This document shows positions 1 through 11,336 of a stretch of DNA of 64,000 bases, in pieces. Each line of letters begins with the position of its first letter. The stretch's first letter is position 1. A program made the position numbers and the translations under genes. The DNA is taken from positions 312,001 to 376,000 of the forward strand of contig JAQFVV010000278.1 in NCBI GenBank assembly GCA_028023455.1, written 5' to 3'. Below the pieces are notes generated by a model, which was given only the letters and a program-made list of their open reading frames with translations, was not told the DNA's origin and ran no database searches. This DNA is from Epiperipatus broadwayi (lineage: Eukaryota > Onychophora > Udeonychophora > Euonychophora > Peripatidae).

Positions 1-1299
1 TTATGGAAATATGGGAAGGAACTATTTAATTTAATGTTATGAATAGTAGAAATATATGCAAACACATGTTATTGTTTTTTTTTTTTTTGTTACATGAAAT
101 TCTGTTATACTGTTGGCTTTAAAAAATATGTTAAAATTTGTTTTAAATTCAAAGAGATCTCTTATTTGTTTGTTTTATTTAGTTATTTTATAAAACAAAA
201 TATTGGTGAATGCACATACTCATACATGTATGTCATATCATTTTTATATTTTAATATTGTAAATATATTATTTATAAAATAATTTATTGAACTAATTATT
301 ATTATGGGATATTGATGCTAATGCCTGAAGACAGTTAAATGTACCATCTACTCTGAGTTTGGATTCTGAGCATAACAAAACCATCAATGAAGGTGTAAAC
401 TGGATGAATGAGTCTAGGTTGCATTGGTATTAAATAATTTGATTTTAAATTATCTTGTTTAATATAGATTCAATCTTAGATCACAATTACATCGTTTGAT
501 CAATGATATCTTATATGAAGATCTTATTTCTGACTATAGTTAGATGTGACCACCTTGTCTATTTGTAAAAGACCATACTATTACAAGGATATTGATTTTA
601 AAATGTGGTTAGATAAAAAATGGGTTTACTGTTTACTGCTAACTACTTATAACCCATATCTGAAACTTTATTTTAAAAAAATATTAATTCATTCTTATAC
701 CTTATAACTTAAATTGATCTTATTAATTAAATTATATGGTTTTCTGATTTCTCCTATCAACTGTATTGAATGATCTGTATTATTCCAAAGAATGGAAGTT
801 GTAATTCATTTAAAACATGCAACTTTTATATTAGCAACATATAAATATATAAATCAATAAATTTGAAATGTATTATTAATACATTGGTTTTTATAAATGC
901 ATCTCTTAATTTCACCATATTGCAAACATACACTCAAGTATAAAATGTTAAACCACTCTCTATAATTATGCATGGATTTTGTGAATAACCATCACATTTC
1001 AGGTAAGCTAGAAGTATCTTTCAAATTTCCATATTCATGTTGATAGCTTAATAACTTTCACCAACATTAATAATCATTGCATCATATATTTCCAAATATT
1101 TTTTGACATAAATCTTTTCTTAATAATACCATATTCTACCCAAACAACTAAACACTAATGATTATCTTAAACAATCTTTGCTCTTCAAATGAACTAGCTA
1201 TATTAACATTTGAATCTTTATGCTCATGTCATCCATTTGATAACTCACACAAAACAAGGACTGCTTTATATATTCATCATCATTTTCAACCATTATAAA
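1..1299. other. AT-rich stretch, no gene seen
   Basis: Low-complexity AT-rich DNA with a T run near 70-85. The longest open frame, a 62-codon one at 94-282, has no recognisable motif and looks like chance. No RNA gene, terminal repeat or transposon protein could be read here. Confidence 0.6.
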
Positions 1300-1622
1300 T
1301 CCACTGCAAGATAAAGGTCTCCCCAAGTTCAATCCATCTTCTTTGATCTCTAGACTCTCTTTTCCACATCATTCCAGAACCCTTTGTTATTTCATCCATC
1401 CTATCATTGATCTTTTTCTAGGTCTTTAACAATCTCTTGGAATCCAGTTTAAGATTTCAACTATCCATCTTTTATCACTTCTTCTAGAAATATGCCAATC
1501 TCACCTCCTTTCAGTCTCTCAATTATTTCCATGATGTCAATAACACCTGTTTGTTCTTTCACTCATGTATTTCATTTTCGATTCCTTCTTGTTATTTCTA
1601 ACATGCATTTCTCCATAATTTA
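1300..1622 (-). mobile_element. RTE-type LINE, 3' end fragment
   Basis: On the minus strand this is a decayed match to the C-terminal coding end of the RTE-like LINE seen better at 18,014-18,630 and 23,445-25,640. The plus strand shares diagnostic blocks with those loci: the opening 'CCACTGCA', then 'AGGTCTCCCCAAGTTCAATC', and 'TCTTGGAATCCAGTTTAA'. These encode, in reverse, the C-terminal region containing the 'GHIARRDD' and 'NWIPRDCKRP' motifs of the 18-kb copy. The fragment is frameshifted and 5'-truncated, as usual for target-primed LINE copies. The match is seen directly between copies inside this window; the clade is inferred from family knowledge. Confidence 0.75.
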
Positions 1623-3849
1623 TTGATTTTATAAATTATTCGCTTATATATATATATATGACGGCACACATAAATCTGTTAAATTTAGAAAATAAATGAA
1701 AAATAAAGTTTAATAATAAATAATGTTTAAATTAAAAGTTTTTTAGAAAATAAAAAAGACTATATATATATATTCTTTAAAAAAATCGTAATTATTTAAA
1801 AAAGTAATGGAGTATAATAAGATCATGAAACATCTTTTAAAACACAATGACTAACAATCATTAGTAGGAGAGAAAAAATGTAAAGAAAAAAATTCTACTC
1901 AATTTATTTTAAAGTACTTGCATCAAAGCTCTTTATGAAACAATCGGCCATATAATGCAGTAATTTCAAACAAACTAAACCACTTTTCAGGTAATTTTCA
2001 AGTATTTTCTAGAAAAAATACTTAATGTCGATCACAAAAGCAGTTTAACTTAAAAGCAATTTTTGAAAACTACATAACACAGTGAAAAAGCAATAACGAA
2101 GACAAGACTTAATTTTTTCTTTCTTTTTTTTTACTGGTTCAACCTAGAAGTTTAATAGTGGATGCAAAAATAAAACGCATTTTTTTCGTCAACTTTTTAA
2201 AAAGTACTTAAAATAATAAACTAAATAACTATTTAAAAAAATTGAATAATGAAAGTAATAATCCAAAAACAAATGTCTTTTGACAAAAAAAAATGAATTT
2301 AAATTGTTATAAAAAAACATCTATTTTCGTTAATAAAAAATAAGAAATTATATAAATCGCATGTGCATTATCGAAAAAACTTTATCAAATAAATATTTAT
2401 ATTTACAATATCATAAGAGGTAAAGACATAACATATATAAAATCTTAGTACTATATTTATATACGTAGTGCAAAAGAGAAAATACATTCCTAACATTTAT
2501 GTTTAAAAAAAATAGGGAAAAGGAATAGTGATCATGTGATATTTAGTGGTTTAACATTTATGTTGTTGTATTTATTTAGCATATTGATTTTTTTTATATA
2601 ACAGCCTAACTATTAACAAAAAAATATAAAGCAACTTGGAAAGATCTCAATAAGAGATAAATCCAATAGCAGATTTTATTAAGCTATTCAATTCTACCAC
2701 CTGCAGTCATAGATTAACTGTGTAATTCATAGTTTGTGTTTGACCATATGTACATAGGTCAGTAACTACTATATTTCATTTAAAGGTCAGATAAATACAA
2801 TAACCATATGTTAGCTTTAATTTGTTGATTAAACTTTTTGTGTGTCTAGAAATATCATATCCAGTTAATTAATTGTTGAATCCGAAAAATATATATTTGT
2901 TTAAAATCTCATTTTATGCCATAACTCATTAATTATATATTCTTTTTGAACAACCTAAAAAAAAATTTTTTTTTAGTACTTGTGCATTATTCCTGTACTG
3001 AAGAAAATATAGAAGGCCTTTTCACATACCCATTACAGTAGTAATTTTGAAAATGTCAAATAAACCTTGCAATTTGAGGGTCATTTCTCATAGAAAAATG
3101 TGTTTTTACACGTGCACAAAAATGTGTTTTGACACGTGTCCAACAAACTGTTCTATTGCTGCCTTTTGGAGATTTTTGTGTATTTAATTATGCATTGGTG
3201 GTTGTATAAAATTATTTTTTGTCATTAAAAAAATTATTGTTTAAATTTGACATTGGATAATGTTACTTAATTATTCCTTTTTTATTATGCATTTTTCCCC
3301 CATCTTTAATTACAACATAGATCTTTATTTCTGTGTTTTTAACATTTTTAATTTCAATTTTTTTCTTGACTTTTGCATTTTTTTGGAATTTTCTGATCTT
3401 CAAAGTTTGTTCTATGTTTTTTCATCATCTTGAATTTCAAGTTTGTATCTTATTGTTTTTTTTTTCTGCATTGTTAATACTGTTTATTTTTTGTTTAAAA
3501 TGATGACAATTTGGAAGCTGCTGACTACCAAAAAGAAGGCAATTCTTTATTTCAAATAGCAAAACATCATTCCATATTTCAAAATATATCCTAATGGCCA
3601 CAGTATGACTTTTTGTATACACAATTCTGACAACAATATGACATTGCTATGTTGCAGGTTGCAACACTGAAATAGTCATTCATAAGGGAACATGATTGGA
3701 AGGTTCAAAGATATCATTTTTAACTGCCATTCACATTATTTGTAGTTGGGTTTTTAAATTAACTTCTATTGAATGGGGGGGGGGGGTGAAATTCACTTAT
3801 CCAACAAAACAGTCATAGACTGAAATAATTATATAAAAGAAGTTTGCAG
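1623..3849. other. AT-rich stretch, no gene seen
   Basis: AT-rich DNA with many A and T runs, an (AT)n patch near 1,648 and an uninterrupted G run at about 3,775-3,786. A 61-codon minus-strand frame at 3,437-3,622 has no motif. Nothing else could be assigned. Confidence 0.55.
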
Positions 3850-4310
3850 CATTGCCATGCTTCAATGAGCAATACCTAAAATTGGAGGTCCAAACAAAAT
3901 TGTCAAAATTGATAGAAGACTATTTTCCAAATGAAAATCACAACAAGGCAGAATTCTTCCTGAACAGTGGAAGTTCAGTGGATTATGTTGAGAGACAGAG
4001 TAATATTTCATCATCAGGATAAAAGGCAGAAGTGTGGCAACTATGATGGAAGCTATCAAAGACAATGTAAAAGAAGTCTCCACAATCCACTTCAACTGCT
4101 GGAAGTCCTACAAAACAGAGGAATTAACAGATGCTGGTTATGAGCATTTTCACATCAACCACACATATATCTTTGTAAATACCAAAACTGGAGTGCATAC
4201 CAAAAACCTTAAATGCATATGGGGCTCTACCGAATGGCGAAATAAACAGCAATAAGGCACATCAGGGCAACATCTCAACTCCTACATGGCAGAGATTACA
4301 CAGACATGAG
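3850..4310 (+). pseudogene. Merlin (ISXO2-like) transposase relic
   Basis: Read in one frame with four in-frame stops, this stretch gives a recognisable ISXO2-like DDE transposase core, as in bacterial IS1016 and animal Merlin transposons. In order: 'IGGPNKIVKIDRRLFSK', 'GRILPEQWKFSGLC', 'MMEAIKDNVKEVSTI', then 'CWKSYKTEELTDAGYEHF' and 'INHTYIFVNTKTGVHTKN' followed by 'IWGSTEWRNK'. These match the family's usual order (IGG...VEIDE, RILPQQWVFGG, SDCWRAY, GYxHxxVNHxxxFVDPxTGxHTxxxExxW). The last open piece is 4,034-4,255. The acidic DE of the first catalytic block reads DR here and stops interrupt the frame, so it is inactive. No terminal inverted repeats could be identified. The clade assignment rests on motif order only. 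Confidence 0.82.
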
Positions 4311-7300
4311 GATACCTTCTTTTCCATATGAAATGACATCATAAATATTTTTCCTCCAGCCTAAAAGATATTTCATCAAAGTGCTGCAATTTACACTTAA
4401 TTTTTTAATTTGGCTATTGAATTACTACATTGACTTTGTTATTATTTTTGTTTTCTTTTTTTTCCATTACTGTTGTTGTTTCTTCCCTTTAAAAAAAACA
4501 CATTGCCAATTGTTTATTTGAAAACATACATTGCATGGCAAAATTCTCTTTACACCATATACTGCACAATCACATGCTCCATAAGCATTTCAGAGGGAGG
4601 TGGGAATTTCCACTGTAATAATCTCCATTTTGTTTCTGCAAGAAAACCATTCAAAATTGCTTATTTCAACTACATCAGAAGTTCTATTAGAGTCAATAAG
4701 TATGACCTGTGTGTATATAATGTTTTGATATGTGTTTTTAAAAACTATTTTTGTGCATTTTCTGAAATAAATTGAACTATGGGTCAAAGTGTCATCTGTG
4801 TATGTACATATTTCATATAAATACATGAATATTTCATATAATATTTTTCTCCCTTTTAAAAATATATATCTTGGGTATTATTTCTGTAACACAGATCATG
4901 TATTGCTGTGCCTTTTTCACATTCCTATTGAAGCTGCAGATAACTTTGTAAATGGTTCCCAAAATACCAACTTTACAAAGTTACCAGTGCATTAATATGA
5001 AAGTGGAAAGGTACAATACATTAGCTGTATTGCAGGCATAATACCCAAGTACCATTTTTTTATTTATGATGTATTAAAAATATATTCTGATTTATTAGAA
5101 AGTCCAATTTGTTTAACATTTTTTAAATTTTTGTGTCAAATAATCTCTCTTCGGATAATTATTGGAGGGATATGTAAAAGAAAAGGAAGCTATTGCAAAA
5201 AAGTAAACTTGTGAGTATTTGACATATGTCTCTTGATAATATTTAATACATTATCAGAATATTAGTGGGGAATTTTCCCCCAAACAAGAACACATATTTT
5301 CCAATTGAATAGCTAATGAAGCAATTCATAAACTACTTTCATCATAATTTCACATAGAGCAAGCCAAACTTATAAGTAGATTATTCCTAAATAATAGTTT
5401 TGATTTAAATAATCATAAATAAATAAGAAGTACAGGTTGGATTGGTTTAATCATTATAGGCATGAGTGTTCTATTTTCATCATTTAATTTCTTCTTATAC
5501 CAAATGCTCAGAGTCATTGAAGGCATACTCTAAAAACTTTGGTAAATTAATTGAAAATTACATTTTTTTTTAAAAAAAAAATATCATTAATTGTAATTTA
5601 CAATTTTTTTTCTGATTTTATTATTTGCCTTTCAAATTTTTAAATTATTGATTTGTCTTTCAAAATAAATAAAAAAATTAAGATAAATTGTGATGTTGAG
5701 TTTTATGAAGTACAATACTAAAGGATAAATAAATTGTAAATTACTTTTTTGTTACATTTAAATGTGTATTACTTAATTGATACATAGTACAATAAAATAT
5801 TAAAAAGGATTTAGGTTAGTAACCAAAAATAGAAGAAGAGTATGATGGTTTTTTGTTTTAAATTTTAATCACCAGCAATAAATGAAGTGATTTGTCTCAA
5901 AGAAAGGCTAAAAAAAGATTGTCATTTGCCATTGTTTTATTGCTGAGACATTTCCCAATATATGTCATCCCTATCAAATTATAATAGTGCATGTGGGATG
6001 CCTCTCATATTCTTTAGAATTTCAAATTCGACTCTGACTCACAAACATTTACTCATGTGAATGTTTGCTTCAATCATTGTACCAACCTAATGCATTTGAT
6101 GATTGATAGTCAAATGTCTATTTAACATTATAGGAAAATATTTCATTTTTCAATTACAATCTACATGCATGAAAGTTCAATTTTTAAATAAAGGATATTT
6201 TGTTACAGAAATACAAGTATATATATATTGAACCGTGTTCGAATATGTGCATTCGAAACACCGGTCTCTTAGGCAGAGAAGAACATACTCGGAGAGTATG
6301 TATGCCCAAACGATAGCTATAAAGTATATAACTAACGTTATATTTCCAGGACATAGCTTTTTCTCGGCTGTTGAGTTGAACACCACATCCAAAGCACTTT
6401 TTTGTTTGTGTATAACCACAGGCACCAGCTGCTTATTCTAAAAGAATACTAAAAGAATAGACAATGCACTTTGAACAGTGGCCACTAACTCAACGCCTAA
6501 ATCCACGACTAGCTCAGTTGTTTGTAGTCACTAACAGATTATATCTAATTAGTGGTTAAAAGACTTGATAAAGGAATTGTAAAAGGAATTTATAAAAGGA
6601 GATTGATAAAAAGAATTGACCGACAAATAAAGTTTAATTTTAAAAACAATTTATTAACTAACATTTATTTACTAAATTTAAACATTTTATAATTCTAATA
6701 AAAACACACGCATATTTTTAAATTAACATTTCTAAACTAGTTTAAATATTCTTGTATATTTTTATAACCGAACACTGGTATTTATCTAATTTAACCAATA
6801 ATATTGATATAAGGATCACACACATATTAACTCATGCACACACATAATAATAATAAAGTATTACATAGCATTTGAAATTTAAACACACATATCAATAGTT
6901 CATTTATGTATGATATTGAGTTCATATAATTAGACTCTTGGAGGATTCACACGAATTAATGAAATGCAATGGCTATTACAGTATAAACGAAATAAGTAAA
7001 TGTTTTTACCTAGGCTTTTGAATGTTGACGTAGAATTTTGTTCTCTTTGGTGGCTGCTTTCGGTGATGATATTTCCATTATGAATGCTTACCAGCCGGCT
7101 GGGACTTTTCCTTGATGAGTTTCCTGATTTTCACGATTATTACTATTGGAGACAATTAAATAATGACGGAGATTTTCTAAGTTGTTACGTTGACATTATT
7201 TCACGGGCAGATCTTGCTGTTTTCATTGGACTTTTTAGGCTGTGGAGAGGCGTGAATTCCCAAAATCTTCTCAACACTGCATTTTGTTTCTTAACTGACT

Positions 7301-8869
7301 CAATTAATTTCTGAACAGCACTACTCAATTACTTTGTGAACTGCACTCACTCAACTAATTTGTGAACTGAACTGTCTCAACTGATTGTCTGATAAAAATA
7401 TTCAGTATTTATACCGACGACATGTTGTCCCTTTCATATCCTCCGGCAAATATCTGTTGTCAAAATTCTTTAGCAATTAATCCTTTGATAAACGTATTGT
7501 GGAAGATTGTTTAATTAGTAATAGCCATGCAGAAATGTTGTTTTATATTTTAATTAATTAATAGCCATTGCCGTGTTTTTTTAATGATAATCTTCTTTAA
7601 CTTCCATTTATTTATAATAACATTTATTACGCATACATTTATTCTATTATTTACCATCGCACATATATTACTAGTTTTAAGATTATTTTTCTTTAATTAA
7701 ACTTGAATGAAAAGAGATTTGTATGTTTTAACTTTTTAAATTATATTTTTACGAATACTAATAAAAACTCTTTACTTCCTTTTATAACCCTTAGTTTAAT
7801 TTCTCTAACGAAACACTCCTCTCCCCTTCTGAAATTAACGATAGAAAACTATTTGATTTTTATCTTTTTCAAAAACAAACTGAATAAACTCTTCAATATT
7901 TAATTTTATGTTTTTCTTTAACGAAAGATTATTTTAATAATATAATTTTAGATAAAATTATATGTGCCTATATCAATATATGTACAATATATATATATAT
8001 TTTAGATTACTTTGTAAAAACAAAAAAAAAATATTTCATGTTACAAGAAAAAAATTTAATGTTCAGTTACAAAATAGGTGTAAATATACAAATTGTGTGA
8101 CTATTTATTTCAGATAACTTTATAACAAATTTAAAATCAAAAACTATTTTATTTAAATTGAGATAAATATTGTAAAACTACACATCTATGTTATACTATT
8201 TGCATATTTATCTGTTTCATTATTTGTCTAAGTATGCATCAAAGAATGCTAATCGTTGATTTATCAATTAATTTTTCCAGTACAGCTTAAGTGACTCCAC
8301 ACAGTGAGCGAAAACAGAAGGTGAGAGAAATAATCACTCTAGAATATCTATTATATAAATAACAATTCTGCCTATTAATAAAAAAGGTTACCTTCAGATA
8401 TTGAGATGCTTCCCTATTCTTTAATTGATAAATTAAGCATACTATTGTCATTGAATTGGGAATAAAACTTCAGTCATTGGAAAAAAAAATCACATTCTTA
8501 TTGACAGAGAATAACTTTTGACAATAGAGCAATATCATTAGCATAGATGCAAGTCTTTATTCTAGTTTGGAAGATAATTTATATATATTAAATAAAATAG
8601 ATAAAAGAAATGAACACTGAGACAGGTCATGGTGTAAAATTTTGCATCTACTATGACTACTATTTGGGTAACTTGAATTTATATTTAAAAAAAAAAATTG
8701 TCAAATATAATTAATAAAAAACATTTTGTTAAGTAATTTAATGGGTTTCCTACGTTTATAAATTATAGAAACTTTTAAATAAAGTATTTTTTCCAATAGG
8801 ATCAGAAGTTTTTTTATTGTGACCTAAATTAAGGCTTTTTACAGGTTGATAGCTCTAAATTATTGGTAA
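4311..8869. other. Unassigned region, no gene seen
   Basis: Only short frames without recognisable domains, for example 4,473-4,775 (+), 6,177-6,425 (-) and 7,084-7,314 (+). The part from about 6,230 to 7,470 is less AT-biased than its flanks and contains a TAGCTCAGTTG string near 6,510 that resembles a tRNA A box, but no B box or cloverleaf follows. It may be an old mobile element of unknown type. An (AT)n patch lies near 7,988. Confidence 0.4.
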
Positions 8870-9676
8870 AATTCTTGTTAATATACCATAATTTAATAGA
8901 AATACTTTCAACTATCTATATAGTCATTATCAACTAGATTCAAATTGTATTACAAAAACCTTTACAAATGTATACAAAAAGAATTATGTCATACATCAAT
9001 GTTTCCACAATTCATTAATTTTTATATTAGCAGCCTGTCTATTTCTCAAATGTTGCTTTTCATTTTTTATAAACATAGCTTCTTTAATTTTATGTTTATT
9101 ATTATTTCTTTCCATATACACAATCTTAACTTTATTAAAATCAAAATCAAAACCATAATTACATGTTACATTATGATCAAAAATACTGAAGGTGATACGT
9201 CATCATTTCTAACATTCTCTTGTCTTGATTTTCATACTAGTTAATAACCAATGCTCCTTTGATCTTTTCTCCAATGTACACCAAGATTCACCTATATATG
9301 TCTTTCCACAAGCACACAACCATTTATATATTGCACAATTTTGATTTAAAATACATCTATTTTTTGAATTATTTATCAATATATCTAAATTAGGAGTAGT
9401 ATAAAATGTGACTCAACATATATTTTTATATATCTGTTTTATAAATTTAACTTGTTCATTAGAAATAAATGGTATTGATATCCAAGTATATTTCATTTTA
9501 TCAATATCTATAGCACTTAAAATATTACTATTATTATTAAACTTAGCAACAATATTATAAATTAGTTTATGATCATATCCAATATTTAATAAATCCATAG
9601 TAAATACATTTATGTTACTTATTTTATCAGAATTATATTTATATAACTTATTATTCCTAAATAAAAATGATTTTAA
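8870..9676 (-). pseudogene. Penelope-like element 3' half, left arm
   Basis: The minus strand encodes the C-terminal part of a PLE polyprotein. It has the linker downstream of the reverse transcriptase ('MDLLNIGYDHKLIYNIVAKF', 9,413-9,598) and then, after a stop and frame changes, a GIY-YIG endonuclease segment ('KWLCACGKTYIGESW', 'EKRSKEHWLL'). A C-terminal tail follows with 'IFDHNVTCNYGFDFDFNKVK' and an 'INRQAA'-like ending, read as 'NRQAANIKINELWKH'. This tail is the usual PLE pattern (DH..., ...R.EA..I...INR). The reverse transcriptase itself is missing, so the copy is 5'-truncated. Not functional. Confidence 0.8.
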
Positions 9677-10483
9677 TAAAAATGATTTTTATTTAGGAAT
9701 AATAAGTTATATAAATATAATTCTGATAAAATAAGTAACATAAATGTATTTACTATGGATTTATTAAATATTGGATATGATCATAAACTAATTTACAATA
9801 TTGTTGCTAAGTTTAATAATAATAATAATATTTTAAGTGCTACAGATATTGATAAAATGAAATATACTTGGATATCAATACCATTTATTTGTAATGAACA
9901 AGTGAAATTTATAAAACAGATATATGAAAATATATATCGAGTCACATTTTATTTTACTACTAATATAAATAGATTGATAAATAATTCAAAAAATAGATGT
10001 AGTATTTTAAATCAAAGTTGTGCACTATATAAATGGCTGTGTGTTTGTGGAAAGGCATATATAGGTGAATCTTGGAGTACATTGGAGAAAAGATCAAAGG
10101 AGCATTGGTTGTTATATAAATGAGTACAGAAATCAAGACAAGAGAATGTTAGAAATGATGATGTATCAACTTCAGTATTTTTTGATCATAATGTAACATG
10201 TAATTATGGTTTTAATTTTGATTTTAATAAAGTTAAGATTTTGTATATGGAAAGAAATAATAATAAACATAAAATTAAAGAAGCTATGTTAATAAAAAAT
10301 GAAAAGCAACATTTGATAAATAGACAGGCTGCTAATATAAAAATTAATAAATTGTGTGAAAATTGATGTATGACATAATTCTTTTTGTATACATTTGTAA
10401 TGGTTTTTTGTAATACAATTTGAATCTAGTTGATAATGACTACATAGATAATCGAAAGTACTTCTATTAATTTATGGTATATA
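9677..10483 (+). pseudogene. Penelope-like element 3' half, right arm
   Basis: Plus-strand counterpart of the left arm, better preserved. An open frame from 9,755 to about 10,120 carries the linker and the GIY-YIG core 'LCVCGKAYIGESWSTLEKRS' followed by 'KEHW'. One nonsense codon at about 10,121 interrupts it. The same frame then resumes and runs to a stop near 10,366 through 'SVFFDHNVTCNYGFNFDF', 'ILYMERNNNKHKIKEAML' and 'QHLINRQAANIKINKLCE'. GIY-YIG is the endonuclease that nicks target DNA in PLE integration. No reverse transcriptase palm is present upstream, so the copy is truncated at the centre of the inverted repeat. Confidence 0.85.
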
Positions 10484-10599
10484 TTTGTTTTTAAAATATT
10501 TTTTAATTTATTAATTATTGTATTGTTTTGAATAATTATATATATTTTATTTTAATTGGAATACAGACATTAATGAATAATTTACACACACACATATAT

Positions 10600-10748
10600 A
10601 TATGCTCTTCAAATATAAATAAAATTAAACTTAATGCAATTAGAAGGATTTGAACTTAAGATTTTCAAGCTTCCTATAGCTATGCACTTTATGTTATATA
10701 ACTGATATACATGGCCATATACATATGAAAAAAATAAATGATCTGAAA
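10600..10748 (-). repeat. Family A repeat fragment (tRNA-like half)
   Basis: Reverse copy of the tRNA-like half of the dispersed HHR repeat called family A here. The plus strand reads 'TAGAAGGATTTGAACTTAAG', then 'TTCAAGCTTCC', and ends at 'AAATAAATGATCTGAAA'. On the minus strand the fragment starts at, or within a few bases of, the position that follows the hammerhead cleavage site in complete copies (…UUGGUGAUCAUUUAUC…). It lies next to the 3' end of the PLE below. Confidence 0.7.
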
Positions 10749-10780
10749 TATATATATATAAAAACAAAAAAAGACTTATA

Positions 10781-10840
10781 AATCAAATAAATAGTATTAT
10801 ATTTCAACCAGAGGACTGGTTTTCATCAGAAAGATAAAAA
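10781..10840 (-). ncRNA. Hammerhead-like motif at PLE 3' side
   Basis: On the minus strand: CUGAUGA (10,823-10,829), a stem II in which AACCAG pairs with CUGGUU around a UCCU loop, then GAAA (10,802-10,805), then a weak AUA/UAU stem III. There is one extra A between the CUGAUGA box and stem II, and stem I pairs poorly, so this copy may be partly decayed. It sits about 500 bp past the end of the PLE frame at 11,337-13,060 on the same strand. PLEs are known to carry hammerhead motifs in their terminal repeats, so position and sequence agree. Confidence 0.5.
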
Positions 10841-11336
10841 TACACAGTAAAATGGTGATAATCAAAAATTACAGATTTGGTAAAAGATTAAAAATTTAAC
10901 AAAACCCCCCTGATTGGTCACAAAATCTAACACAGAATATCTACCCAATCAATGACAAAATTCAAACAAAAAAAGAAAAAAACTACATTCCCTCCTAATC
11001 AAGCTTAAATTCTATTTAAATTAAAATAAATATAAAAATAAAAAAATAAAAAATCCAAAATTAAAAATTAAAATATACATATGTACATACATACAAAAAT
11101 TAGACTATGCTCACATACAAAAAATAGCTGTGCTCACATTAATATTCATTAAAAACTAAAATACTTATACATTTTAATCAAAAATTATAGTTAGTGCAAA
11201 GTACAATAATTTATAATAACTAATTATTTATCTACATACCAATTAAACACAGATATTAAACATCCATATAACCAATCTTTACATAAAAAACCTCATATAA
11301 GAAAATTTTCACATAAAAAACACATATAAAAATCAT

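Larger units (their letters stand above)
8870..10483. repeat. ~800-bp inverted repeat of two PLE 3' halves
   Basis: The left arm (about 8,870-9,676) and right arm (about 9,677-10,483) are near-complete reverse complements, centred close to 9,676 with almost no spacer. For example 'TGTCATACATCAATG' on the left answers 'CATTGATGTATGACA'-like sequence on the right. The same protein segment ('MDLLNIGYDHKLIYNIVAKF') reads from minus in the left arm and from plus in the right. The arms differ by scattered substitutions and small indels. This is a head-to-head pair of 5'-truncated Penelope-like copies; complex and inverted insertions are characteristic of that class. Confidence 0.9.

Noticed and set aside
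6177-6441. Overlapping 82- and 68-codon frames on opposite strands
   Set aside because: No domain, no codon bias, and they shadow each other.
7115-7145. UUGAUGAGU near 7,117 as another hammerhead
   Set aside because: No GAAA box at the right distance and no stem II.
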